The notes below the pieces were generated by a model. That model made no database searches. It saw only the letters and a list, made by a program, of their open reading frames with translations, and was not told the DNA's origin. The translations under genes and the position numbers were made by a program. DNA of 64,000 bases, taken from positions 62,001 through 126,000 of the forward strand of contig CATINC010000005.1 of assembly GCA_949524905.1 (NCBI GenBank). The letters run 5' to 3'. The stretch is from Opitutia bacterium UBA7350 (GTDB taxonomy: Bacteria > Verrucomicrobiota > Verrucomicrobiia > Opitutales > Coraliomargaritaceae). This document shows positions 40,552-49,719 of this stretch, one piece after another (the stretch's first letter is position 1; every line of letters begins with the position of its first letter).

Positions 40552-41915
40552 CGGTATTTAATCCAGCAGATTTGGCACGTTGGACTGGTGGGCAATGGAT
40601 CGCACCACCACCACCTTTGATTCAGGGCTTACATTTTGATACGCGTTTAATGAAATCGGGATCAGGCTTTGTGGCTCTAAGCCAAGGCGAGCGGAACGGG
40701 CATGATTTTTTAGAGGCGTCAATGGAAGCAGGGGCGATTTGTGCCATTGTTGAGCAAATCTGCCATACGCGTTTGCCACAGCTTGTTGTCGTAGACAGCA
40801 TGAAGGCACTCGCTGATATTGCTCAAGCACATCGTGAGCGTTTTCGCCAACCTGTCATTGGGATAACGGGTAGTTGTGGTAAGACTTCAACCAAAGGTAT
40901 CCTAAAGGGTTTATTGGGAAACGCTCGTTGTCATGTAACTCCAGGTAATTGGAATAATTGTATCGGTGTTCCCATGACTTTGTTTGGTTTGAATACAGAC
41001 CAACACAATTTTGCAGTTATTGAAGCTGGAATAAGTGAGGTAGGCGAAATGAAAACCTTGTCTGGTATGATTCAACCAGACCTCGCAATCGTCACTCATG
41101 TCGGACCAGCCCACCTTGATGGTTTGGGATCCACTGCAGGGGTGGCACGTGAAAAAGCAAGTATTATGGCATCTGCTCGATCAGAGGCTCGTTTGATCGT
41201 GCCGGAGTCTGTCTATGCTTTTCCAGAATTTAAAGCCTTGGCGGCGCGCATTTGCTTGGTGCTCGAGGGCGATACGGCCGTGCCCGAACCTGCACCGGCT
41301 CAATATGTGAGATATTACGGTACCGAAAATGGCATTGCCCTGCTAAAAAAAGAATATCCTTTCCCGTCAGTTAGTGCTGGTATGCGCTCAAATGCAGCAC
41401 TGGCTCTAGTCGCAGCTCAGATGCTCCAAGCGGAGGATTTTAAGGGGGCTCAATCGCTCTCATCTTGGAAACCAGATCCTCATCGCGGGGAGTACTTTGA
41501 TTATGAAGAACAATCTTTTTATGTGGATTGTTACAATGCGAACCCAGCCTCTATGCTCGATGCTATGCGAACTTTTGAGGCAACCACTCCCGTTGAAGTC
41601 AAACGTGCTTATGTTATTGGTGCAATGGAGGAATTGGGAACAGATGCAGTTGCCTTGCACGAAACCATTGGGCGAAATTTGCGCCTCAGGGAAAATGATT
41701 TCTTGTGCTTAGTGGGGCCAGAGCACTTGACTGCCGGATACCTTAAAGGTGCTCAAGCGGCGGGTATCGCAGCTGAGCAGGTCACCACCACAGTTTCGGT
41801 CGGCACAATCAAATCAAGCATTGCTGCTTTTAAAGGAGCCGTTTTTCTAAAGGGGAGTCGCGCTTTTAAACTGGAAACACTTTTACCTGAAATGCCTAAT
41901 TTTAAACCAGAATAA
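40548..41915 (+). CDS. murF: UDP-MurNAc-pentapeptide synthetase (D-Ala-D-Ala adding)
   Basis: MurF joins D-Ala-D-Ala to UDP-MurNAc-tripeptide. 455 residues with IQGLHFDTRLMKSGSGFVAL, the P-loop GITGSCGKTSTKGI (a Cys where Asn or Val is common), CHVTPGNWNNCIGVPMTL, VIEAGISEVGEMKTL, VTHVGPAHLDGLGS and YVDCYNANPASMLDAM. The start overlaps the murE stop by 4 bp. The next gene, mraY, follows after 7 bp. Confidence 0.95.
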   Translation: MTVFNPADLARWTGGQWIAPPPPLIQGLHFDTRLMKSGSGFVALSQGERNGHDFLEASMEAGAICAIVEQICHTRLPQLVVVDSMKALADIAQAHRERFRQPVIGITGSCGKTSTKGILKGLLGNARCHVTPGNWNNCIGVPMTLFGLNTDQHNFAVIEAGISEVGEMKTLSGMIQPDLAIVTHVGPAHLDGLGSTAGVAREKASIMASARSEARLIVPESVYAFPEFKALAARICLVLEGDTAVPEPAPAQYVRYYGTENGIALLKKEYPFPSVSAGMRSNAALALVAAQMLQAEDFKGAQSLSSWKPDPHRGEYFDYEEQSFYVDCYNANPASMLDAMRTFEATTPVEVKRAYVIGAMEELGTDAVALHETIGRNLRLRENDFLCLVGPEHLTAGYLKGAQAAGIAAEQVTTTVSVGTIKSSIAAFKGAVFLKGSRAFKLETLLPEMPNFKPE

Positions 41916-41922
41916 ATACCCG

Positions 41923-43023
41923 ATGCTAAGCTATCTTGCCGATTTTGAATCTTACTTTGGACCGTTGCGTCTATTTCGTTACCTAACCTTTCGCTCGGCA
42001 ATGGCAGGGATGACCGCGATGGGAATTGGCTTTCTCATTGGGCCTTGGTTGATTGCTCGTCTGCGTCTTTTGAGGGCGCGTCAGTCTATGCGGACGGAAA
42101 CAGAGGTAGGCGAACTGGCGAGCTTACACGCTGCTAAAGCAGAAACGCCCACGATGGGAGGATTGATGATTGCTGCTGCTGTGGTAGTTAGTGCTTTGCT
42201 TTGGGCGCGCCCAAATATTTACGTCATAACGGCATTGGTCGTTTACGGTGGATTAACGTTCATCGGTTTTTTGGATGACTACCTTAAAGTGACACAAGGC
42301 AGCAGCCGTGGCTTACCCGGTCGTTGGAAATTATTAGGGCAGGCAATTCTTACGGTATTAGCGATTACCCTTTTATTAAGTGTTCCCGAATCCGCCGCAA
42401 AAATGCGTGAACTCTGGGTGCCCTTTCACAAAACCATTTTGGTCGAACAGATGTCGCTGGTCTTGCTGTTTCCTTTTTTGTTCCTTGTTTTGGCTGGATC
42501 GAGTAATGCCATTAATCTTACCGATGGAGTTGATGGTCTGGCTATTGGATGCACGGTTACCTCGGCACTGGCCTATGCTATCATGGCGTACGCTGCAGGT
42601 AATGCCATCATGGCGGACTATCTCTTTATAAGTTTTGTACCGGGAGCAGGTGAACTATCGGTGCTGTGTGCTGCGCTGTTGGGAGCCAGTTTAACCTTTT
42701 TGTGGTATAATTGTCATCCCGCCGAAGTCTTTATGGGAGATACGGGGTCGCTCGCATTGGGTGGTCTTATTGGCATGATTGCCTTTATGGTACACCAGCC
42801 TTTGACCCTCGTAATCGTAGGAGGCATCTTTGTTTGCGAGGCCTTGTCTGTTATTTTCCAAGTGGGCTCCTTTAAATTACTCGGCAAGCGAATATTTAAA
42901 ATGTCGCCCATTCATCATCATTTTGAATTAACAGGTTGGCATGAAAATAAAGTCGTCATCCGTTTTTGGATTCTCTCTTTGATTTTCGCTATGGTTGGAT
43001 TAGCGACTTTAAAACTGCGCTAG
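41923..43023 (+). CDS. mraY: phospho-MurNAc-pentapeptide transferase
   Basis: Transfers phospho-MurNAc-pentapeptide to undecaprenyl phosphate, making lipid I. A polytopic protein of 366 residues (about ten transmembrane helices) with the catalytic landmarks [50 protein letters not shown] and the C-terminal [22 protein letters not shown]. The stop is 2 bp before the murD start. Confidence 0.96.
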   Translation: [366 protein letters not shown]

Positions 43024-43025
43024 CA

Positions 43026-44270
43026 ATGGGACAAAGCTTGGCAATACTTGGTATGGGTTTAAGTGGTCAAGCGGCTGCAAAATTAGCGCAAGCACAGGGA
43101 GATCAGGTGATCACTTTTGATGCGACTGCCAAAGCCGATGCAGCTGAATTCTCCAAAACAGATCTTACGGCAGTTGACCAAATCCTAATCAGCCCAGGTT
43201 TCGAAGCGAGTCATCCCTGGCGGCAATGCGCTTTAGCGAGTGATAAACCATGCATAAGCGAGATAGAATACGCAGCCGAAAAATGGCGCGGAAAAATATA
43301 CGGAGTGACTGGGACCAATGGTAAGACCTCACTCACAGAACTTTTAGCGGCCGCTTTTTGTATAAGCGGTGCAGATGCTATTGCCTGTGGTAATATTGGA
43401 GTTCCGTTTTCTGAAGTTGCAAATAGTGCTAGAAACACATCCCAGACGATTGCAGTTTGTGAGCTCAGCTCATTTCAGGCAGAACTAGTAGAGCGATTTC
43501 AGCTCGACGGTTTGTTATGGACAAATTTTGCGCCGGATCATCTTGATCGTTACCACCAACTCAGCGACTATCTTAATGCTAAGTGGAAGCTTGTACATTG
43601 CCTCAAGACACAGGCTCCTTTCTTTTATGGGGTCGAGGTGAGTGAGGCCATCGAGGCACACGCACTGGAAGCCAAGGGATCAAGTGTAGCAGTTGAAGCC
43701 ATTGATCTTTCTGGGCTTCCTGTGGATTCACCTTTTAGGCACTCACCACAGCAAGCCAACCTCGCTCTGGCACAAGCATTATGGCAAGAGCTTGGTCTGG
43801 GAGCCTCGGCATTGCGTCAAGCAGCGGTAGAATTTAAAGTGCCTGCTTATCGCTTTGAACTTGTAGCACAGCATGCGGGCGTGAATTTTTGGAACGACTC
43901 AAAAGCTACTAATTTCCATGCAGTGAATGCCGCACTTGGATCTCTTTCGGAGGGTTCGGTTTTCTGGATTGGGGGAGGGCGCGCCAAAGGGGGCAATCCT
44001 GCCGATTTAGTGGCTATCTTGGAGGGTCGCATTACTGAGGCTTGTATCTATGGAGAATGTGCACCATCACTGAGCTCTGCCCTAAATGAATCCAGTATAC
44101 CGTACCATCAAAGTAAGGATTGTGGCGATGCCATTCGCCAAGCAGCGCATCTGGCCCAAGCAAATCCTCCTGCCCATGTGCTGTTCAGTCCTGGCTTTGC
44201 TAGTTTTGATGCATTTTCCTCGTACCTAGAGCGTGGAAAATACTTTGATTCGATTGTTTTTAGTTTGTAG
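43026..44270 (+). CDS. murD: UDP-MurNAc-L-Ala:D-glutamate ligase
   Basis: MurD adds D-Glu to UDP-MurNAc-L-Ala. From ATG 43026 it has 414 residues; the track start overlaps mraY. An N-terminal nucleotide fold (SLAILGMGLSGQAAAKLA) is followed by P-loop GVTGTNGKTSLTELL, CELSSFQAELVERF, FAPDHLDRYHQLSDY, the glutamate-binding FWNDSKATNFHAVNAAL and FSPGFASFDAFSSYLERGKYF. It is somewhat shorter than the E. coli enzyme (438) but has all motifs. Confidence 0.95.
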   Translation: MGQSLAILGMGLSGQAAAKLAQAQGDQVITFDATAKADAAEFSKTDLTAVDQILISPGFEASHPWRQCALASDKPCISEIEYAAEKWRGKIYGVTGTNGKTSLTELLAAAFCISGADAIACGNIGVPFSEVANSARNTSQTIAVCELSSFQAELVERFQLDGLLWTNFAPDHLDRYHQLSDYLNAKWKLVHCLKTQAPFFYGVEVSEAIEAHALEAKGSSVAVEAIDLSGLPVDSPFRHSPQQANLALAQALWQELGLGASALRQAAVEFKVPAYRFELVAQHAGVNFWNDSKATNFHAVNAALGSLSEGSVFWIGGGRAKGGNPADLVAILEGRITEACIYGECAPSLSSALNESSIPYHQSKDCGDAIRQAAHLAQANPPAHVLFSPGFASFDAFSSYLERGKYFDSIVFSL

Positions 44271-44326
44271 CCTGAGCAACTGCTCGAATAATAAAGTTTT
44301 AAACGCAAAAAGTTACGCTTATCATC

Positions 44327-45196
44327 ATGAAATTATCTAAACTATTCGGACTTGTCCTAAGCCTACATTTGGGCCTCATCGCCATCCTTGTGATTCAACC
44401 TGGTTGTAGCACAACTCAACCACCGACACGCTTTGATCAAGGAGGTGTTTCGAGCATGAACAAAGCGCGGAGTCTTGACGAAGTCCTTCCCGAAAAGTCA
44501 GCCACCACGAGTCTTGATGCTGCTTTTAATGAACCTATTTATGGCACGATTGTTCGCGCAGAACCGCAACGACCCGTTGAGTCTGCTTTTGAGGATGAAG
44601 CTATGCCTGAGGTCGAAGTCACTGGCGATGGCTTTAGTAACTACACCGTTGAAGTAGGCGACAGTATGTGGGCTATTGCCAAAAAACTCAATGTCAGCCT
44701 CAAGGAACTACTGTCAGCAAATGGAATGGCTGAAAACGATCTATTGAGAGTGGGACGTGTGCTTCGCGTTCCCTCGCAAAGTACAGTTGTTAAAGTAAGC
44801 ACCATAACCGCTGATGTCTTTCAACCCTCGGGCTTCAACGCAGCGACTGCAACCTATGAAGTTGTTGCGGGTGATACCCTCGGGCGGATCGCTAAACAAT
44901 ACGATACCAGCGTTAAAGCTATCAAGGCTGCCAATAACAAAACATCCGACTTAATTCGAATTGGAGAGCAATTACTCATTCCTGTTAATGAAACCGCAGC
45001 TCCACAGATCACCGCACCCGTGGTGGCACCGGCAGATCCTATGACGCAAGTAAAGCCAGCAGACTCTGCTCCGGTGGAATTAAAAGAAGTGCCCAGTGAA
45101 CCGGTAATTGAATCTGAGGCAGAGTCCACGGTGGATACGGAGGCTTTGTTTGAGCAAACTCCAGAGGTGCCCATTACTCGAGAGGAGAACCCATAA
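44327..45196 (+). CDS. LysM-repeat lipoprotein within dcw cluster
   Basis: A 289-residue lipoprotein: signal LVLSLHLGLIAILVIQPGC with Cys27 (lipobox QPGC). Two LysM domains bind peptidoglycan glycan chains, about residues 106-149 (YTVEVGDSMWAIAKKLNVSL) and 177-220 (YEVVAGDTLGRIAKQYDTSV). An acidic, Pro/Val-rich tail without an enzymatic domain follows. It is inserted between murD and ftsW, a place normally empty in model dcw clusters, which suggests a role in envelope anchoring or septal wall binding. It lies 56 bp from murD and 38 bp from ftsW. Confidence 0.88.
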   Translation: MKLSKLFGLVLSLHLGLIAILVIQPGCSTTQPPTRFDQGGVSSMNKARSLDEVLPEKSATTSLDAAFNEPIYGTIVRAEPQRPVESAFEDEAMPEVEVTGDGFSNYTVEVGDSMWAIAKKLNVSLKELLSANGMAENDLLRVGRVLRVPSQSTVVKVSTITADVFQPSGFNAATATYEVVAGDTLGRIAKQYDTSVKAIKAANNKTSDLIRIGEQLLIPVNETAAPQITAPVVAPADPMTQVKPADSAPVELKEVPSEPVIESEAESTVDTEALFEQTPEVPITREENP

Positions 45197-45234
45197 TAAT
45201 AACCCTGCCTATAAATCTCACCATCCAGTAGGGC

Positions 45235-46380
45235 ATGGCACAACACTTCGCCGGACGACGCAGCGCTTTTCTACGATTACCGCCAGCAGGTGTTTTTATT
45301 TGTTTTGTCGTCATCACCCTGACCTTGCTTGGCTTGGTGGCACTTTTCAGTGCGTCCCAAGCGATGCATGACAATCCTGCGGTGCTTTTGCGCAAGCAAA
45401 TCATCTGGCTGGTGATTGCCAGCCTTGCGGGTGTATTTACCATGTTCATTAATTTGGATGCGTTGCGTCCCTTGAGCTACTTTCTTGCGGGCGTAGCGAT
45501 TTTTGCCCTTGTGGCGGTTTTGATTCCCGGAATCGGAGTAACGGTTAACGGAGCGCAACGCTGGATTGATTTTGGACCGATGCGTCTACAGGTTTCTGAA
45601 ATCGGGAAGCTAGGTCTTCTTTTTGCGCTTGCGCATTACCTTTCAAACAACAAGCGATATTTGGATCAGTTTGTCCGTGGCTTTGTCGTACCTTGTGGGA
45701 TCGTTGGCATTTTCTGTAGTCTGATTTTGTTGGAGCCCGATTTTGGGACAACCTTTCTTTGTGGGGCAGTTGGAGGCGTGATGCTTTTTTTAGCGGGGAT
45801 GCGCATGAAATTTTTGATACCGGCAACGGTGAGTGCGCTCACAGGATTTGCAATTTTAGTTTATAATGATCCAGTGCGCTTGGCACGTATTACCTCCTTT
45901 CTCAATGTTGAGGGTAATCGCAGCGACAGTGCCTATCAATTATGGCAAGGTATCCTTGCCTTTGGTGCCGGCGGATTACAAGGCGTTGGGCTCGGTTCTG
46001 GCCGTCAGCAGATGTCGTTTCTCCCAGAAGCGCATACCGATTTTATTTTTTCAATTATTGGCGAGGAATTAGGATTTTTTTTCACCGCTGGGGTGGTGGT
46101 GTTATTCATGATGCTTTTCTTTGTGGGCATTCTTCAACTTAAGCGTGCTCCGGGATTATATCACTATCTCCTCGTGATGGGGGCCTTGCTCTTTATTACA
46201 TTTCAGGCCTTAATAAATATTGGGGTGGTGACGGGATGTTTGCCGACAAAAGGTATTTCACTTCCCTTTATATCTTATGGTGGATCCAACCTCGTATTTA
46301 TGTTTGTCCTTACGGGCATAATCTTAAATGGATTTCGGACTTGGGAATTTTCCACCCTACAACCCAAACGCGATCTATGA
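45235..46380 (+). CDS. ftsW: septal peptidoglycan polymerase FtsW
   Basis: SEDS-family glycosyltransferase working with FtsI. A 381-residue polytopic protein with SEDS landmarks: VTVNGAQRWIDFGPMRLQVSEIGKLGLLFALAHYL, LEPDFGTTFLC, FGAGGLQGVGLGSGRQQMSFLPEAHTDFIFSIIGEELGFF, and GLPTKGISLPFISYGGS-type end (GCLPTKGISLPFISYGGSNL). The stop overlaps the murG start (ATGA). Confidence 0.95.
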   Translation: MAQHFAGRRSAFLRLPPAGVFICFVVITLTLLGLVALFSASQAMHDNPAVLLRKQIIWLVIASLAGVFTMFINLDALRPLSYFLAGVAIFALVAVLIPGIGVTVNGAQRWIDFGPMRLQVSEIGKLGLLFALAHYLSNNKRYLDQFVRGFVVPCGIVGIFCSLILLEPDFGTTFLCGAVGGVMLFLAGMRMKFLIPATVSALTGFAILVYNDPVRLARITSFLNVEGNRSDSAYQLWQGILAFGAGGLQGVGLGSGRQQMSFLPEAHTDFIFSIIGEELGFFFTAGVVVLFMMLFFVGILQLKRAPGLYHYLLVMGALLFITFQALINIGVVTGCLPTKGISLPFISYGGSNLVFMFVLTGIILNGFRTWEFSTLQPKRDL

Positions 46381-47501
46381 GCACAATTCTAATTGCTTGT
46401 GGTGGCACGGGTGGACACCTCGCCCCAGGGATCGCACTCGCAGAGGTCTTCGTTAAAGAAGGGCACCGTTGTTTATTATTGGTTAGCCAGAAGACCGTGG
46501 ATTCAGCCCTCATTCGCAAGTATGAATCCTTAGATTTTATTGCGATTCCGGGGCAGGGATTTTCAGGTGGTATTTGGCAAGGCTTGAGTGCCTTGTGGAG
46601 TTTATATCGAAGCTTACGGGTGGTACTGCGTTTGATCCGGCAAGAGAGCCCGGACTTAGTTTTTCTTTTAGGGGGTTTTCTTTCGGCTGGGCCAGGTCTG
46701 GCGGCACGCTTAGGAGGGATACCGGTGGTTTTACATGAGGCAAATTCCGCACCTGGGCGAGTTACGCGATGGCTCGCACCCTTAGCTGAAAGAGTGTATC
46801 TACCTGCCGGGTTGTCTTTGGAAAATGTCGCTTCTGAAAAACTGCGTCACCCTGGCTATCCCGTTCGCCAAGAGATCGCTGCCATACCAATAGCATGTGC
46901 TCGGGCGTCCTTAAGGCTAGACTTAGAGACAAAACTTCTGGTTGTTATTGGCGGGAGTCAGGGAGCTCGTGCCCTTAATGACTGGGCTGAAGAAAATTTT
47001 GAATCCTTAGCAGAATCAGGCATTTCTATTTTTTGCGTGAGCGGATTGCAACAGGCAGAGGCACAAAAAACCACCCTCCAAAACCGAGCAGGCAAGCTAT
47101 GCTCTTTTACACGAGTTGAATTTACCGACCAGATGGCAACGGTATTATCTGCGGCTGACTTAGTGGTTTCTCGGGCTGGTGCAGGCAGTATTGCAGAACT
47201 CGCCGCTTGTCGAAGACCAGCGGTGCTGATTCCTTACCCCTATGCGGCGGATGACCACCAGACCGCAAACGCACTTGCTCTAGAGGCAACTGGAGGAGGG
47301 CACATGTTAGCACAGAGCCAGCTCGGCTTGCTTGCAGTAAAGGTAAAGAACTTAATTTTTGATATCGAGGCATTGAAGCAGATGCAAGGAGCCCTTGAAA
47401 AAATAGACCCTACAAACACCGCAAAAGATATTGCGCAGGACTTGCTCACCTTGACCAGAGCGAGGCAGACGTCTAAAACAAAAAGTGGAAATGAAACTTG
47501 A
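46377..47501 (+). CDS. murG: lipid II-forming GlcNAc transferase
   Basis: Adds GlcNAc to lipid I, giving lipid II at the inner face of the membrane. From ATG 46377 (the track start lies inside ftsW) it has 374 residues: STILIACGGTGGHLAPGIALAEV, LVFLLGGFLSAGPGLAARLGGIPVVLHEANSAPG, VVIGGSQGARALNDW, and the UDP-sugar-binding VSRAGAGSIAELAACRRPAVLIPYPYAADDHQTANA. The end overlaps murC-murB by about 11 bp. Confidence 0.95.
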   Translation: MSTILIACGGTGGHLAPGIALAEVFVKEGHRCLLLVSQKTVDSALIRKYESLDFIAIPGQGFSGGIWQGLSALWSLYRSLRVVLRLIRQESPDLVFLLGGFLSAGPGLAARLGGIPVVLHEANSAPGRVTRWLAPLAERVYLPAGLSLENVASEKLRHPGYPVRQEIAAIPIACARASLRLDLETKLLVVIGGSQGARALNDWAEENFESLAESGISIFCVSGLQQAEAQKTTLQNRAGKLCSFTRVEFTDQMATVLSAADLVVSRAGAGSIAELAACRRPAVLIPYPYAADDHQTANALALEATGGGHMLAQSQLGLLAVKVKNLIFDIEALKQMQGALEKIDPTNTAKDIAQDLLTLTRARQTSKTKSGNET

Positions 47502-49719
47502 GGAAAAAAGTTATTTTTTTGCTGGAGTCGGCGGCGTGGGGATGACTCCACTGGCAGCTTGGCTTGCTGCGGCGGGCTGTGAGGTATGTGGGCATGATGA
47601 TTATCTGCAAACGGAAGCACGGACCTTACTGGAATCTGCCGGAGTGAAGATCCGTGATTTACTTTTTAGTGAGGACATCTCTAGTTTCGATGTTTTGGTA
47701 TACACAAGTGCCTTGGCAGAAGACCACCCTTCATTAGCAGCAGCAAAAGCAGGTGGTTTGGAGCTTTTACGCCGCGGCGAATTATTGGCAAAAATCGCTA
47801 AAGGCCGCCATTTGCTCGCCGTTGTTGGGAGTCACGGAAAAACAACTACTTCCGGTTTAATTGCGCACGGCTTGATTCAAAACGGAATGAAGGCTGATTT
47901 CATAATAGGTGGATTTTTTGCCAATCAAACCCACTTGCCCTACGCATTTGGGGGACATGAATGGTTGATTGCGGAAGTGGATGAAAGCGATGGCACCATT
48001 GAAGCCTTTGAGCCTGAAGTGAGCTTAGTGCTAAATCTTGATTGGGATCATGCCGATCAATACTCAGATCAGCAGTCACTGGAGTTTGCCTTTACGGCTT
48101 TGTTGGAGCGCACTCGCAAATGCGTACTAGCTCCGGATTCGCTGCGAGCACAATTACCGGAGGTTTTAGGACAAAAGATCATAACGTGGCCGCTACCAGA
48201 TGATGGTATGAATACTCATAATATTACAGCGGCAACTGCTGCTTTGGAATATATACAAGGCGCAAAGCTAGACCTCGCGCCTGAGCATAACTTTCCCGGT
48301 ATGGCACGTCGCCAAGACTGCTTGCACCACGATGTGATGCTTTCGGTTTACGAAGACTACGCCCACCACCCAACGGAAATTGAATCTCTCATTAAGCATA
48401 TGAGAGATGCGGAGCCGGATCGTCGATTGGTAGTGGTATTTCAAGCACACCGTTATTCACGAACACGTCAGTTCAAAGACGGAATTGCACGAGCATTGGG
48501 CAATGCCGATCAGGCTTTCCTTCTGCCAATCTATGGGGCTTATGAAACGGAGCGAGCGGGTGGTGAGATGTTAAATTTAACAATGGCTTTTGGGGCGTCT
48601 GCCCCCACGGTTTTGCCGATGAACCTTCGCGGTATGGAAAAGCTTGCGATGGCTTTAGTGGATGAACCCTCGAGCTTAGTTTTCGCAGGAGCGGGCGACA
48701 TTCATCATTTTGCCAATGCATTTGTAGCCCAGGTGCGCTCAGGCTTTGACTCTCAGGCTGCCTGGAAGCATTATATGCAGGACCGTGTTTCAAAAACTTG
48801 TATTTTGGAGACCGATGTGACCCTCGCTGCAAAGACTACCATGCGAGTGGGAGGTGCGGCGGAATTTTATGCTGAGCCAGAAAATTTAAGTGATTTACAC
48901 GCCTTGTTGCGGGGCGCTCATTTATTTGAACAAAGCGTTTTTTCGCTTGGGAGAGGTTCAAATATTATTGTACCCGACGAGGGTTTTTCTGGTTTGGTGA
49001 TTCGTTTTAATCGCGGTCTTTGGAAAACCACGCTAAACTTGGGTGGGGGACGTTTGTGGGTTGGTGCAGGCGTCCGTTTGAAAGAGGTTTGTGGACTGGC
49101 CGCTAAAGTAGGTTTGTCAGGCTTTGAATTTCTGGAAGGCATTCCTGGGTCGGTAGGCGGATCCCTGCGGATGAATGCGGGTGCTATGGGGAGTTGGATT
49201 TTTGACGTTGTTGAGCGAGTGCAATTACTAGAAGCCGATGGGAGGGTACGGGATATGCCCCAGGAGGCTTTTCATTTCGGATATCGCAAAGTAGAGGAGA
49301 TCAGTACTGGAATTGCATTAGGCGCGATTTTGCGCAGCCCAGAGAAAGAGCAAGGAGCTGCTATTCGCGAACGAATGGATAGTTATGCTTCTGTCCGTAA
49401 GGCCAGCCAACCGCGGGAGCCGAGTGCAGGGTGTATTTTTAAAAATCCGGATGGGGATTATGCCGGTAAGTTAATTGATACAAATGGCTTAAAAGGTTTA
49501 CGCGTTGGAGGTGCCGAGGTCTCAGAAGTGCATGGCAATTTTATTGTAAACAAGGGCTCTGCTACTGCTAAAGATATCATCGAATTGGTGCGCAAAATTC
49601 GAGCGACTATATATCAAAGCTCTGGAAAACTACTGGAACCAGAAGTCTTATTACTCGGACAGAATTGGGATGAGGTGCTCGGCCATCCAGTTGAAGTGGA
49701 GGGCTGTAAAGATGAATAA
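47491..49719 (+). CDS. murCB: MurC-MurB fusion (UDP-MurNAc:L-Ala ligase + UDP-EnolpyruvoylGlcNAc reductase)
   Basis: A 742-residue fusion catalysing two sequential cytoplasmic steps, MurB producing UDP-MurNAc and MurC adding L-alanine. The MurC half (to about 430) has FAGVGGVGMTPLAAWL, P-loop VVGSHGKTTTSGLIAHG, DESDGTIEAFEPEVSLVLNLDWDHAD, VYEDYAHHPTEIE and QAHRYSRTRQF. Between ITWPLPDDG and THNITAATAAL it lacks about 35 residues found in E. coli MurC before HNxxNAxAA, so its central domain is shortened. The MurB half (from about 440) has TTMRVGGAAEF, SLGRGSNIIV, LEGIPGSVGGSLRMNAGAMG and PSAGCIFKNP; Cys648 stands where Ser is common. Its end overlaps ddl by 8 bp. Confidence 0.92.
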   Translation: MKLEEKSYFFAGVGGVGMTPLAAWLAAAGCEVCGHDDYLQTEARTLLESAGVKIRDLLFSEDISSFDVLVYTSALAEDHPSLAAAKAGGLELLRRGELLAKIAKGRHLLAVVGSHGKTTTSGLIAHGLIQNGMKADFIIGGFFANQTHLPYAFGGHEWLIAEVDESDGTIEAFEPEVSLVLNLDWDHADQYSDQQSLEFAFTALLERTRKCVLAPDSLRAQLPEVLGQKIITWPLPDDGMNTHNITAATAALEYIQGAKLDLAPEHNFPGMARRQDCLHHDVMLSVYEDYAHHPTEIESLIKHMRDAEPDRRLVVVFQAHRYSRTRQFKDGIARALGNADQAFLLPIYGAYETERAGGEMLNLTMAFGASAPTVLPMNLRGMEKLAMALVDEPSSLVFAGAGDIHHFANAFVAQVRSGFDSQAAWKHYMQDRVSKTCILETDVTLAAKTTMRVGGAAEFYAEPENLSDLHALLRGAHLFEQSVFSLGRGSNIIVPDEGFSGLVIRFNRGLWKTTLNLGGGRLWVGAGVRLKEVCGLAAKVGLSGFEFLEGIPGSVGGSLRMNAGAMGSWIFDVVERVQLLEADGRVRDMPQEAFHFGYRKVEEISTGIALGAILRSPEKEQGAAIRERMDSYASVRKASQPREPSAGCIFKNPDGDYAGKLIDTNGLKGLRVGGAEVSEVHGNFIVNKGSATAKDIIELVRKIRATIYQSSGKLLEPEVLLLGQNWDEVLGHPVEVEGCKDE

